A DNA stretch of 64,000 nucleotides from Streptomyces sp. NRRL B-1347 (GCF_000720325.1 NZ_JOJM01000035.1:39747-103746); one strand, 5' to 3'; shown: positions 17,381-27,437, counted from the stretch's first letter. The notes: a model not told the origin generated them from the sequence alone. Translations and numbers: made by a program.

Positions 17381-17775
17381 GCCTCGACCGCCTCAACCCC
17401 GCGGAGCTGTCCCCGGCCACCGGCTTCAGCCACGCCGTCGTGGCGAGCGGCAGCCGCGTCGTCTTCCTCGCCGGGCAGACGGCCCTGGACGCCGAGGGCA
17501 AGGTCACCGGGGGCACGCTGCCCGAGCAGTTCGAGCAGGCCCTCGGCAATCTGCTCACCGCCCTGCGCGCGGCGGGCGGCACCCCCGCGGACCTCGCCCG
17601 CGTCACCGTCTACGCCACGGACGTCGCCGACTACCGCGCGCACGCCCGCGAACTGGGCGCCGTCTGGAAGCGGTTGGCGGGCCGCGACTACCCCGCCATG
17701 GCAGTCATCGGCACGGTCCGCCTCTGGGACGAGGAGTGCCTGGTGGAACTGGACGGCTTCGCGGTGCTGCCCTGA
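17377..17775 (+). CDS. RidA family protein (enamine/imine deaminase)
   Basis: A 132-residue RidA/YjgF/UK114 protein. RidA enzymes are small trimers that hydrolyse reactive enamines/imines to ketones and ammonia. The conserved carboxylate-binding arginine (Arg115 in IGTVRLW) and the following VEL glutamate (Glu124) are present. It is translationally coupled to the acyl-CoA dehydrogenase gene. Its presence suggests that an amino-bearing ring intermediate in this pathway forms an imine, which favours 2-aminobenzoate over salicylate as the growth substrate. Confidence 0.9.
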   Translation: MSLDRLNPAELSPATGFSHAVVASGSRVVFLAGQTALDAEGKVTGGTLPEQFEQALGNLLTALRAAGGTPADLARVTVYATDVADYRAHARELGAVWKRLAGRDYPAMAVIGTVRLWDEECLVELDGFAVLP

Positions 17776-17860
17776 CGCGCGTGCGACGCCCCAGACCCGC
17801 CCGTCCCCGCTCCGGGGGCTCCGGCCTCGCGCCCCCGTTCATCGGCGCTCCGCGCCTCGC

Positions 17861-17935
17861 CCTCAAACGCCGGACGGGCTGGATCTTTCAGCCTCTCCGG
17901 CGTTTGAGGAGCGGGGGTCTGGGGGCGGAGCCCCC
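17861..17935. terminator. Bidirectional terminator built from inverted Streptomyces repeats
   Basis: CTCAAACGCCGG (17862-17873) pairs perfectly with CCGGCGTTTGAG (17897-17908), i.e. two copies of the same repeat core in opposite orientation, with an inner GGCTG/CAGCC pair. A second hairpin GGGGGCGGAGCCCCC (17921-17935) follows. It lies between the convergent RidA and FG-GAP genes and can serve both. Confidence 0.8.
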
Positions 17936-17981
17936 AGGAATCGGGAAGGGGCGGGTCAGGGGCGCACCCGCGAGGGCAGCC

Positions 17982-19436
17982 CTAGCGCGGCGGGGCGAAC
18001 TTGCGCGAAGAGAAGGCCACCGCGTCCCGCGGGCCCACGCCGCGCGTGATCCACCAGTGCGTCGGCACCTCGCCGTAGACCGCGGACAGCTTCGGCGACT
18101 GCCAGGACAGCACCACCTCGTCCTTGCCGTCCCCGTCGAAGTCGGCGGCGAAGTGCACCCGCCGCGCCCCGCTCCCCGCGGCGATGCGCTTGCCGTCCAC
18201 CCGCGCCGGCGGCCTGCGGACCAGGCGAGCGACCCGCCGGTCCCCCTCGTAGAGGACCGGGCCCTCGCGGCCGTCGAACAGCAGCGCGTCCCGGCCGTCG
18301 CCGTCGGGGTCGACGGCCGTGTACGAGCCGCCCACGTCCGCGCCGGGCCGGTACGTGCGGACGGGACCGCCGCCGCCCGGGTAGACGGCGTAGCTCCCGG
18401 AGACGTCGGCCGCCTCGGCCTCGGAGCCCGGCTCGTCGTTGCGGCCGCCGTCGTCGCCGACGGCGAGGTCACGGGTGCCGTCGCCGTCGAAGTCGCCGAA
18501 CACATGGCCGTTGCCCTCGCGCACCGGACGCCCGGTGGCGGCGAGGCCGCCGCCGGGCCGCGCCGCGAAGTACCGGCCCGCCGACTGCTCGCCGTCGTTG
18601 CCGTAGTGCAGGAAAAGGCCGGTGGTGCGGGGCTTGCCGGAAGGGGCGATGTCGTCGGCCCGGATGCCGCCGTACGACGCGTACGGCGGCTGCGGCAGGA
18701 TCCGCCGCTCGGTGCGCGCGGCCACGCCCGTGCGCGAGAACGGGCCGAACAGCAGCACCACGGCCGACTTGTCGGACCGCAGCCCCGTGTCGGCGGACTG
18801 CAGGCCCGCCAGGTCGTGTCGCCCGTCGCCGTCGAAGTCGCCCCGGACGACGTCGTCGAAGCCGGTCGCCGCGTCCGGCGCGGGAAGGCGGAGCCGGGTC
18901 GGCGCCGCGCCGCGCCGCGGCCCCTGCGGCCCGCCCCAGTTGACGTACTCGACCACGCGGTTCCCGCCGGACGTCTCCTCGCCGGTGCGGGTGACGAAGT
19001 CCGCGAAGCCGTCGTCGTCCAGGTCGGCGGTCGTCCCCGGGTACGGCGGGGTGTTCCCGACCGGGCTGGGGTCGGGCACGCCGAGCTCCTCGGTGGTGTA
19101 CAGGGTCCGCGTCGTCGGGTCGAGCCCGCGCGGGGAGCCGAAGACGACGGCGATCTGCGGCACCCCGCCGCGGCTCGCGGGCCAGGCCACCGGCACCTGC
19201 ATCAGCAGGTCGGGATGCCCGTCGCCGTTGATGTCGTCCGGGCCGCCGGAGCCCCGGCCGGGGGCGGGCGCGCGGCTCTCGGTCGGTACGACGTCCGGCG
19301 CCCGGGACGGCCCGGACCGCTCGCCGCGGCCGTCGCGGGAGCCGTCGGACCCGGAGCCGTCGGCCCCGCCGCACCCCGCGACCAGGGCGAGGGCGGCGAG
19401 TACGGAGACGGCGCGGGCCGCGGTGCGAGGAGTCAT
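17982..19436 (-). CDS. FG-GAP/VCBS repeat lipoprotein (beta-propeller)
   Basis: A 484-residue secreted lipoprotein with signal peptide and lipobox (LAALALVAGC, Cys near 22), a Ser/Gly/Arg-rich linker (about 25-60), then at least six FG-GAP units marked by calcium-binding DxDxDG loops (DINGDGHPD, DLDDDGFAD, DFDGDGRHD, DFDGDGTRD, DPDGDGRDA, DFDGDGKDE). Such repeats fold into integrin-like propellers and bind ligands or surfaces; no catalytic domain is present. The ATG at 19436 is chosen for its GAGGG site; GTG at 19451 would add five residues. It is monocistronic, followed by the bidirectional terminator. The ligand is unknown. Confidence 0.85.
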   Translation of the reverse strand: MTPRTAARAVSVLAALALVAGCGGADGSGSDGSRDGRGERSGPSRAPDVVPTESRAPAPGRGSGGPDDINGDGHPDLLMQVPVAWPASRGGVPQIAVVFGSPRGLDPTTRTLYTTEELGVPDPSPVGNTPPYPGTTADLDDDGFADFVTRTGEETSGGNRVVEYVNWGGPQGPRRGAAPTRLRLPAPDAATGFDDVVRGDFDGDGRHDLAGLQSADTGLRSDKSAVVLLFGPFSRTGVAARTERRILPQPPYASYGGIRADDIAPSGKPRTTGLFLHYGNDGEQSAGRYFAARPGGGLAATGRPVREGNGHVFGDFDGDGTRDLAVGDDGGRNDEPGSEAEAADVSGSYAVYPGGGGPVRTYRPGADVGGSYTAVDPDGDGRDALLFDGREGPVLYEGDRRVARLVRRPPARVDGKRIAAGSGARRVHFAADFDGDGKDEVVLSWQSPKLSAVYGEVPTHWWITRGVGPRDAVAFSSRKFAPPR

Positions 19437-19505
19437 GGGGGACACCCTCACACCACGGCCCGCGCCGATTCCACACAGATGTGCGACCAGGAGAAGAGGA
19501 CGCCC

Positions 19506-21035
19506 TTAGATGTCCCGGAACGTCTCGATCTGCGCCCCGACGGAGTTGAGGCGCTCCGCCAGGTCCTCGTAGCCGCGGTTGATCACGTACACGTTGCGGA
19601 GGACCGACGTGCCTTCGGCCGCCATCATCGCGAGCAGCACGACCACGGCCGGGCGCAGCGCGGGCGGGCACATCATCTCGGCGGCGCGCCAGCGAGTGGG
19701 GCCCTCGACGAGCACCCGGTGCGGGTCGAGCAGCTGGAGGCGGCCGCCGAGCCGGTTCAGGTCCGTGAGGTAGATCGCGCGGTTGTCGTAGACCCAGTCG
19801 TGGATGAGGGTCTTGCCCTGCGCCGAGGCCGCGATGACCGCGAAGAACGGGACGTTGTCGATGTTCAGGCCGGGGAACGGCATGGGGTGGATCTTGTCGA
19901 TGGGCGCCTCCAGCTTGGAGGGGCGCACCGTCACGTCCACCAGGCGGGTGCGGCCGTTGTCCGCCGCGTACTCCGCGGAGCGGTCGTGGTCGAGGCCCAT
20001 CTCCTCCAGGACGGCGAGCTCGATCTCCATGAACTCGATCGGCACCCGGCGGATGGTCAGCTCCGACTCGGTGACCACGGCGGCGGCGAGCAGGCTCATC
20101 GCCTCGACCGGGTCCTCGGAGGGGGAGTAGTCGACGTCCACGTCGATGTCCGGCACGCCGTGCACGGTCAGGGTCGTGGTGCCGATGCCCTCGACCTTGA
20201 CGCCGAGCGCCTCCAGGAAGAAGCACAGGTCCTGGACCATGTAGTTGGAGGAGGCGTTGCGGATGACGGTGGTGCCGGCGGAGCGGGCGGCGGCGAGCAG
20301 CGCGTTCTCCGTCACCGTGTCGCCGCGCTCGGTCAGGACGATCGGGCGGTCGGGCGTGACGTCCCGGGCGACGTCCGCGTGGTACAGCCCCTCGGTCGCG
20401 GCGATGTCCAGGCCGAAGCGGCGCAGCGCGATCATGTGTGGCTCGATCGTGCGGGTGCCGAGGTCGCAGCCGCCCGCGTACGGCAGCCGGAAGCGGTCCA
20501 TGCGGTGCAGGAGCGGGCCGAGGAACATGATGATCGAGCGGGTGCGGCGGGCGGCGTCCGCGTCGATGGCGTCCATGTCGAGCTTGGCGGGCGGCACGAT
20601 CTCCAGGTCGACGCCGTCGTTGATCCAACGGGTGCGCACGCCGATGGAGTTGAGGACCTCCAGGAGGCGGTAGACCTCCTCGATGCGGGCGACGCGGCGC
20701 AGCACCGTGCGGCCCTTGTTGAGCAGGGAGCCGCACAGCAGGGCCACGCAGGCGTTCTTGCTGGTCTTGACGTCGATGGAGCCGGAGAGACGACGGCCGC
20801 CGACGACCCGCAGGTGCATCGGACCCGAGTACCCGAGCGAGACGATTTCACTGTCCAGCGCCTCGCCGATGCGGGCGATCATCTCAAGGCTGATGTTCTG
20901 GTTGCCGCGCTCGATGCGGTTCACGGCGCTCTGGCTGGTGTTGAGCGCCTCGGCCAGCTGCGACTGTGTCCAGCCACGGTGCTGCCGGGCGTCACGAATG
21001 AGCTTGCCGATGCGTACGAGGTAGTCGTCTGCCAT
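19506..21035 (-). CDS. HTH domain fused to a MurA-like UDP-GlcNAc 1-carboxyvinyltransferase
   Basis: A 509-residue fusion: an XRE/Cro helix-turn-helix at 1-68 (LIRDARQHRGWTQSQLAEALNTSQ) followed by an EPSP-synthase-fold MurA domain (74-509). MurA active-site residues seem retained: Lys93-Asn94 (equivalent to Lys22-Asn23), Cys190 in AGGCDLGTR (fosfomycin-target Cys115), an Asp in NIDNVP (possible Asp305 equivalent) and the late Arg in ALRPAV. The domain is divergent, and the main cell-wall MurA is presumably elsewhere. S. coelicolor has an equivalent next to its aconitase gene (SCO5998 as I recall). It may be a second MurA, or a regulator that uses a MurA fold as sensor; both are inference. 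A dyad lies 13 bases upstream of the start. Confidence 0.85.
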   Translation of the reverse strand: MADDYLVRIGKLIRDARQHRGWTQSQLAEALNTSQSAVNRIERGNQNISLEMIARIGEALDSEIVSLGYSGPMHLRVVGGRRLSGSIDVKTSKNACVALLCGSLLNKGRTVLRRVARIEEVYRLLEVLNSIGVRTRWINDGVDLEIVPPAKLDMDAIDADAARRTRSIIMFLGPLLHRMDRFRLPYAGGCDLGTRTIEPHMIALRRFGLDIAATEGLYHADVARDVTPDRPIVLTERGDTVTENALLAAARSAGTTVIRNASSNYMVQDLCFFLEALGVKVEGIGTTTLTVHGVPDIDVDVDYSPSEDPVEAMSLLAAAVVTESELTIRRVPIEFMEIELAVLEEMGLDHDRSAEYAADNGRTRLVDVTVRPSKLEAPIDKIHPMPFPGLNIDNVPFFAVIAASAQGKTLIHDWVYDNRAIYLTDLNRLGGRLQLLDPHRVLVEGPTRWRAAEMMCPPALRPAVVVLLAMMAAEGTSVLRNVYVINRGYEDLAERLNSVGAQIETFRDI

Positions 21036-21047
21036 GCGCCAGAGGCT

Positions 21048-21063
21048 ATCTCAGATATGAGAT
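21048..21063. promoter_or_regulatory. Operator-like dyad upstream of the HTH-MurA gene
   Basis: ATCTCA-GATA-TGAGAT is a perfect 16-base inverted repeat starting 13 bases upstream of the ATG (minus strand). It shares the ATCTC-N6-GAGAT outline with the dyad at 21459-21476 before the aconitase gene. It may be bound by the HTH domain of the adjacent gene or by the factor acting on the aconitase promoter. Confidence 0.6.
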
Positions 21064-21458
21064 GAGGTACGCGCTGGGGTAGGCCATTGGAGGAGTGACC
21101 GATTCCGATCCGTCAGGCGCCCGCCCCCGCGCGGACCTTGGGCCCGCAGGTGAGCGCCCTGTGTCACTGTGCCCGGACGGTGGATGTGTTGCACGCCCAC
21201 GGCAGGGAACTCGGCCACTTGGCGCAGCGCCGCCCGTCGGCGAGCCCGGGGGCGCACACGCCTGGGCGTGCGGGGGCGATCGGACCCGTCCGACGTTCGA
21301 GAGCGAGCGCGCAGCTTGGCGCAGCGTCGACCGTCGGTGGGTCCGGGGGTGCACGCGCCTGGGCAGTCAAGCCCGTCCGGCGTTTGAGGGCGAGCGCGCA
21401 GCGCGATACGCGGTTCAAGGCGCCCACGCCAGCACATACGCGGTTGATGTATTAGAGT
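21064..21458. other. Long intergenic region between HTH-MurA and aconitase genes
   Basis: About 400 bases with no convincing gene; frames here read through repeats and differ between strands. It holds the two-copy degenerate repeat described separately. Beyond that I recognise nothing. Confidence 0.6.
21218..21401 (+). repeat. Two-copy degenerate direct repeat
   Basis: Copy 1 at 21218-21314 and copy 2 at 21315-21401 both begin CTTGGCGCAGCG and end GCGAGCGCGCAG. They share GTCGG..CCGGGGG and CGCCTGGG blocks, and each contains a version of the CCGTCCGGCGTTTGAGG element (21286-21302, diverged; 21373-21389, exact). The copies differ by a short deletion and scattered substitutions. Confidence 0.75.
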
Positions 21459-21476
21459 TATCTCGACATCGAGATA
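21459..21476. promoter_or_regulatory. TamR/MarR-type operator upstream of aconitase
   Basis: TATCTCGACATCGAGATA, a perfect dyad with 7-bp arms, 140 bases upstream of the acnA start. MarR-family sites have this form. In S. coelicolor the MarR protein TamR is reported to control aconitase and other citric-acid-cycle genes; that this exact site is a TamR site is my inference. Confidence 0.6.
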
Positions 21477-21530
21477 TCTGCCGAGGCGCACCGCAGCCGT
21501 ACGCATCGCCAGTCCGGCGGTAAGGGTTAC

Positions 21531-24330
<2,800 letters not shown>

Positions 24331-24351
24331 GCGGTCACGGCAGGCAGTAGA

Positions 24352-24391
24352 GGGCCGTACCCCCCGGGCGCCGATCCGGGGGGTACGGCCC
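24352..24391. terminator. Bidirectional terminator
   Basis: A 16-bp perfect stem (GGGCCGTACCCCCCGG at 24352-24367 with its complement at 24376-24391) and an 8-base loop, between the convergent aconitase and monooxygenase genes. Confidence 0.9.
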
Positions 24392-24404
24392 TTCGCCCGT
24401 TCCG

Positions 24405-25724
24405 CTACGCGGCGAGGAGGGCCGCCGGTGCGCCGGAGCGCAGCACGTGGTCGACGTGGATCAGGCGGGCGATGGACCGGCCGTTCTCCACGTTCGCCTC
24501 GATGCCCACCGGGGCGATCGAGTTCCCGTCCGGGAGCCCGGCGTAGTACAGGCCGGGCAGCGCCCCGAGGAGGCCCTTCTCCCGGACCGGCGCGCCGTGC
24601 TCGTCGAGGACGTGGTTCGGCAGGATGCGGTAGTCGGGGCCGAAGCCGGTGCACCAGACGATCGTCGTGATGCCGTGGCGCGCCAGGTCGAGGCGCTCGC
24701 CGAAGTCGGCCACGTGCGCCAGGGGGACCTCGGGCGCGGGCCGCTCCTGGGGCACCGCGAACCCCTGCCGGCGGACGCGGGTGTCGATGATGTCGACGGC
24801 CCGCCGGAACGAGCGGGCGGACTCCTCGGCGACGGCGACCACGTTGTCCTTCAGGTGCAGCTCGTGGCCGTCCGCCGCGCGGACGGAGCCGACCAGGGTG
24901 ACGCCCTTCGCGGCCAGGGTGCCGAGGTTCAGGTCGCCGCGCTTGTCCCGTACGGCGGTCACCGGCAGGCCCGGCAGGACGGGCCCGCCGTCGCCGCCCA
25001 CGGCCCCGAACTCCTCGTACAGGGAGGGGAGCGCGCCGAGCCACTCCTGGATGCTCCGGCCGCGGTAGCGGCGCGGCCACGCGCGGTGCCGCCCGACCGC
25101 GAGGAACGTGCGCCGCCCGGCGTCCGCCAGCTCGTCCGCGATCTGCTGGCCGCTGATGCCCGCGCCGACGACGAGGACGGCGCCGTCCGGCAGGGACGCG
25201 GGGTTGCGGTAGCCGTGGGAGTGGAGCTGGTGGACGGCCCGTGCGACGTCGGCGGCCAGGGTGGGGGTGCGGGGGGCCGCGTAGCCGCCGACGGCCGCGA
25301 CGAGGTTGCGGGATTCGACGACGCCGCCGGTGGCCAGGTGGGTCCGGAACCGTACGTCGTCACGGGCGGAGGCACCGGGCGGGCACTCGACCTGCCGCAC
25401 GGGCGTGTGCTGCCGCACCCGGAGCCCCCGTTCCGTCACGTATCGGCGCAGGAGGCGGGCCAGTTCGGGGCCCGAGGGGCAGCCGTAGGGGTCGTCGCCC
25501 TCGTACTCCCAGCCGGGGAAGCGCACCGATCGGTTCCCGCTCCCGATCAGCAGGCTGTCCCAGCGTTCGTGGGCCCAGGCCTGGCCGATCTCCGCCCGCT
25601 CCAGGACGAGCGCGTCGCGCCCCCGCTCCTGGAGGGCCCCGGCCACTCCGCACCCCTGCTGCCCGGCACCGATGACGACGGTCTCCGCGTACTCGCTGTT
25701 CTCCACGTGCTTGCCTGCTGCCAT
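24405..25724 (-). CDS. FAD/NAD(P)-dependent oxidoreductase, flavin-containing monooxygenase type
   Basis: A 439-residue flavoprotein with two Rossmann fingerprints, GAGQQG (19-24, FAD) and VVGAGISGQQ (about 150-160, NADPH), as in flavin monooxygenases and CzcO-like proteins. Other signatures are WDSLLIGSGNRSVRFPGWEY near the N terminus and IVWCTGFGPDY late in the chain. The substrate is unknown. The ATG at 25724 is chosen for the AGAAGGG site. It is divergent from a MerR regulator gene, with a perfect 20-base palindrome between them, so it is very likely the target of that regulator. Confidence 0.85.
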   Translation of the reverse strand: MAAGKHVENSEYAETVVIGAGQQGCGVAGALQERGRDALVLERAEIGQAWAHERWDSLLIGSGNRSVRFPGWEYEGDDPYGCPSGPELARLLRRYVTERGLRVRQHTPVRQVECPPGASARDDVRFRTHLATGGVVESRNLVAAVGGYAAPRTPTLAADVARAVHQLHSHGYRNPASLPDGAVLVVGAGISGQQIADELADAGRRTFLAVGRHRAWPRRYRGRSIQEWLGALPSLYEEFGAVGGDGGPVLPGLPVTAVRDKRGDLNLGTLAAKGVTLVGSVRAADGHELHLKDNVVAVAEESARSFRRAVDIIDTRVRRQGFAVPQERPAPEVPLAHVADFGERLDLARHGITTIVWCTGFGPDYRILPNHVLDEHGAPVREKGLLGALPGLYYAGLPDGNSIAPVGIEANVENGRSIARLIHVDHVLRSGAPAALLAA

Positions 25725-25754
25725 GACAGAACCCTTCTGCCGTGCGGACACGGC

Positions 25755-25774
25755 TACTTAGGTAAACCTAAGTA
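25755..25774. promoter_or_regulatory. MerR-type operator palindrome
   Basis: TACTTAGGTAAACCTAAGTA, with perfect 9-bp arms and a 2-base centre. It is 30 bases upstream of the monooxygenase start and 26 or 41 bases upstream of the MerR start. Placement and symmetry fit the site that MerR proteins bind between -35 and -10. The half sites resemble iron-box halves, but the spacing is five bases too short for one. Confidence 0.75.
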
Positions 25775-25800
25775 AGACCTTGCCTGCTCAAGTCGGCTTG

Positions 25801-26430
25801 ATGTCAACTGGGTTCATGGCGCGACGAGGTGCGGTATCCATCGGTGAAGCGGCGGCTCTGTACGGCCTCGCGCCGTCCACGGTGCGGTGGTGGGAGAGCC
25901 GGGGCGTGCTCAATCCGCCCGCCCGCGAGGGCGGCAAGCGGCTGTACGACGCCACGGACCTGCGCCGCATCGGCCTCGCCTATCTGTGCTGCGTGGTCGG
26001 GCGGATGCCCCTCGACCAGGCCGCCGTGGTCACCTCAGGGAAGGCCACGCGCGCCGCCTGGCAGGGCGCCATCGACGCCCAGCTCGCGCAAGTGGAGCGG
26101 CAGATGGCCGAGTTGGAGGCGGCCCGCGGCTACCTCCGCCACGCCCTGCGCTGCACGGACGACGACATCGCGGGGGAGTGCCCGGTCCTGGACGCCGAAC
26201 TGACCGCACACACCCCGCGCGGCCGCGTCCCGGCCGACGACCTCGTCACCGCGGCCCGCGCGGCCGGCCCGTTGTGTGACGAAACCCCGCCTCCCGCCCC
26301 GCCGCGTGACGAAAACCCCTGCCCCGGCTGCCGGGAGCCGGTACCGCGTCCTTCCCGCGGCCGCCCCCGCAGGTACTGCTCGCACGCCTGCCGTCAGCGG
26401 GCCTACCGGGCGCGTCGCGGCGGTCGGTGA
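25801..26430 (+). CDS. MerR-family regulator with C-terminal cysteine cluster
   Basis: About 209 residues. An N-terminal MerR winged helix (VSIGEAAALYGLAPSTVRWWESRGVL, then GGKRLYDATDLRRI) is followed by a dimerisation coiled coil (LAQVERQMAELEAARGYLRHAL) with nearby cysteines (LRCTDDD; GECPVLD). The C terminus adds CPGC-N18-YCSHACRQRAYRARR, a Cys4 cluster ending in a basic helix that also occurs in other Streptomyces regulators and looks like a zinc ribbon. The start may be ATG 25801 or ATG 25816; neither has a strong ribosome site. It is divergent from the flavin monooxygenase, with a perfect palindrome between. The inducer is unknown; the cysteines make a metal or redox signal possible. 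Confidence 0.85.
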   Translation: MSTGFMARRGAVSIGEAAALYGLAPSTVRWWESRGVLNPPAREGGKRLYDATDLRRIGLAYLCCVVGRMPLDQAAVVTSGKATRAAWQGAIDAQLAQVERQMAELEAARGYLRHALRCTDDDIAGECPVLDAELTAHTPRGRVPADDLVTAARAAGPLCDETPPPAPPRDENPCPGCREPVPRPSRGRPRRYCSHACRQRAYRARRGGR

Positions 26431-26435
26431 CGGAG

Positions 26436-27038
26436 TCAGAATTCCAGCAGCGCCGCGAGGTCGATCTCGACCGGGAAGGGGAGCTCGGTGCTCAGCTTGT
26501 CGTGGTGCACGGGGTGCATGGGGGCGGGGATGTACGTCCGGGTCTCGGCGTGCTGCCAGTACTCGTGGACGGCGAGGCGCCTGTCCCGGTCGAGCTCCAC
26601 GCGCCAGTAGCACGGGACTTTGGCCTCGGCGAAGAGCGCGGGCTTGCGGATGCGGTCGTCCTGGCGGGAGCCGGGGGAGACCACCTCGACGGCCAGGGAG
26701 ACCTTGTCGACCGGTACGCACTCCAGCTCGAAGAGGTCGAGATTCCTGGGGTCGAAGACGATGACGTCGGGTTTCACCACGTTCTGGCCGTCGAGCAGGA
26801 CGCACTGCTCAAGGACGACCTTGTACGGCTCCGGGCAAGCCGTCTTGAGCGCGTCCGCGATGCTGTCCCGAGCCCAGTTGTGCCAGAACTTGGTCTGCCC
26901 GCGTACCACGATCACTCCGTCCACGAGTTCCCAGTCGAAGGGCAGCTCCAAGTGTTTGACCTGGTCGAAGGTCCAGCCGTCGGCAGGCGGGAACATCCAG
27001 GTCTCTTCGGTGGCCCGCTGCTGCCCCTGTGTGGTCAT
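26436..27038 (-). CDS. Uma2 family (DUF820) putative endonuclease
   Basis: A 200-residue protein of the Uma2/DUF820 family, a PD-(D/E)XK nuclease-fold group widespread in Streptomyces and cyanobacteria, of unproven function. Visible fold elements are FDWELVDGVIVVRG at the front, VVKPDVIVF with the acidic residue, and LAVEVVSPGSRQDDRIRKPALFAEAKVPCYWRV with the E-x-V core and lysines. The ATG at 27038 is preceded by GGGAG; an ATG four codons upstream (27050) is less well placed. It is convergent with the MerR gene, five bases apart. No toxin-antitoxin or mobile partner is visible. Confidence 0.85.
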   Translation of the reverse strand: MTTQGQQRATEETWMFPPADGWTFDQVKHLELPFDWELVDGVIVVRGQTKFWHNWARDSIADALKTACPEPYKVVLEQCVLLDGQNVVKPDVIVFDPRNLDLFELECVPVDKVSLAVEVVSPGSRQDDRIRKPALFAEAKVPCYWRVELDRDRRLAVHEYWQHAETRTYIPAPMHPVHHDKLSTELPFPVEIDLAALLEF

Positions 27039-27143
27039 CACTGCTCCCATGGGTGCGAGTGTGGACGCGGGTACGCGCCGTGCTCTTATGTACGACGGTA
27101 CCGTCACTCGAAGTGATGACGGGTGACACCGAGGCCGCGTCGA

Positions 27144-27187
27144 GGCCGCGTCCCGGCCGCGGACTTCGTCACCGCCGCCCGCGCGGT
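27144..27187 (+). pseudogene. Short duplicated fragment of the merR-like gene
   Basis: Some 43 bases match 26221-26263, inside the upstream MerR gene, with about four mismatches. They would read GRVPAADFVTAARAV against GRVPADDLVTAARAA. No start or further homology flanks it, so it is a relic of a duplicated or decayed homologue, now between the Uma2 gene and a small membrane ORF. Confidence 0.55.
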
Positions 27188-27262
27188 CCAGGACATGGGC
27201 TTCGGCCGCAGACTCGGGGGCACTCGGACAGCGCCGTCAGCGGGAGAGGGAAGGTGCCACGG

Positions 27263-27403
27263 ATGAGGCTGCATGTCGCCGGAGCGCTCGCCAAGGGCGG
27301 AGGAGGCTCGCTGCCGACCTGGCTGGTGGTCGTCCTGCTCGTGATCGTGGCCTCGCTCGGGCTCTACACGTACGGAATCACGCGCAAGCGCAAAGGGAGG
27401 TAG
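27263..27403 (+). CDS. Small single-pass membrane protein
   Basis: A 46-residue ORF with ATG 27263 behind GGGAGAGGGAAGG. After a short Gly-rich N terminus (AKGGGGSLPT) comes one hydrophobic helix (WLVVVLLVIVASLGLYTYGI, about 19-38) and a basic tail (TRKRKGR), which predicts the C terminus inside. It ends four bases before a strong terminator. I do not recognise a family; small proteins of this kind are easily missed. Coding is supported by the ribosome site, the clean topology and the terminator. Confidence 0.6.
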   Translation: MRLHVAGALAKGGGGSLPTWLVVVLLVIVASLGLYTYGITRKRKGR

Positions 27404-27406
27404 CGG

Positions 27407-27437
27407 GAAGGGGGTGCGCGGGCCGCGCACCCCCTTC
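27407..27437. terminator. Bidirectional terminator
   Basis: A 14-bp perfect stem (GAAGGGGGTGCGCG at 27407-27420 and its complement at 27424-27437) with a 3-base loop, between the small membrane ORF and the convergent VOC gene. Confidence 0.85.

Noticed and set aside
21064..21458. Protein-coding genes or a CRISPR-like array between HTH-MurA and aconitase
   Set aside because: Only two diverged direct copies exist with no spacer pattern, and the open frames are out of step with each other and lack ribosome sites.
25755..25774. Iron box upstream of the flavin monooxygenase
   Set aside because: The half sites TTAGGT and ACCTAA match, but they are separated by 2 bases instead of 7; a MerR-type operator explains the position better.
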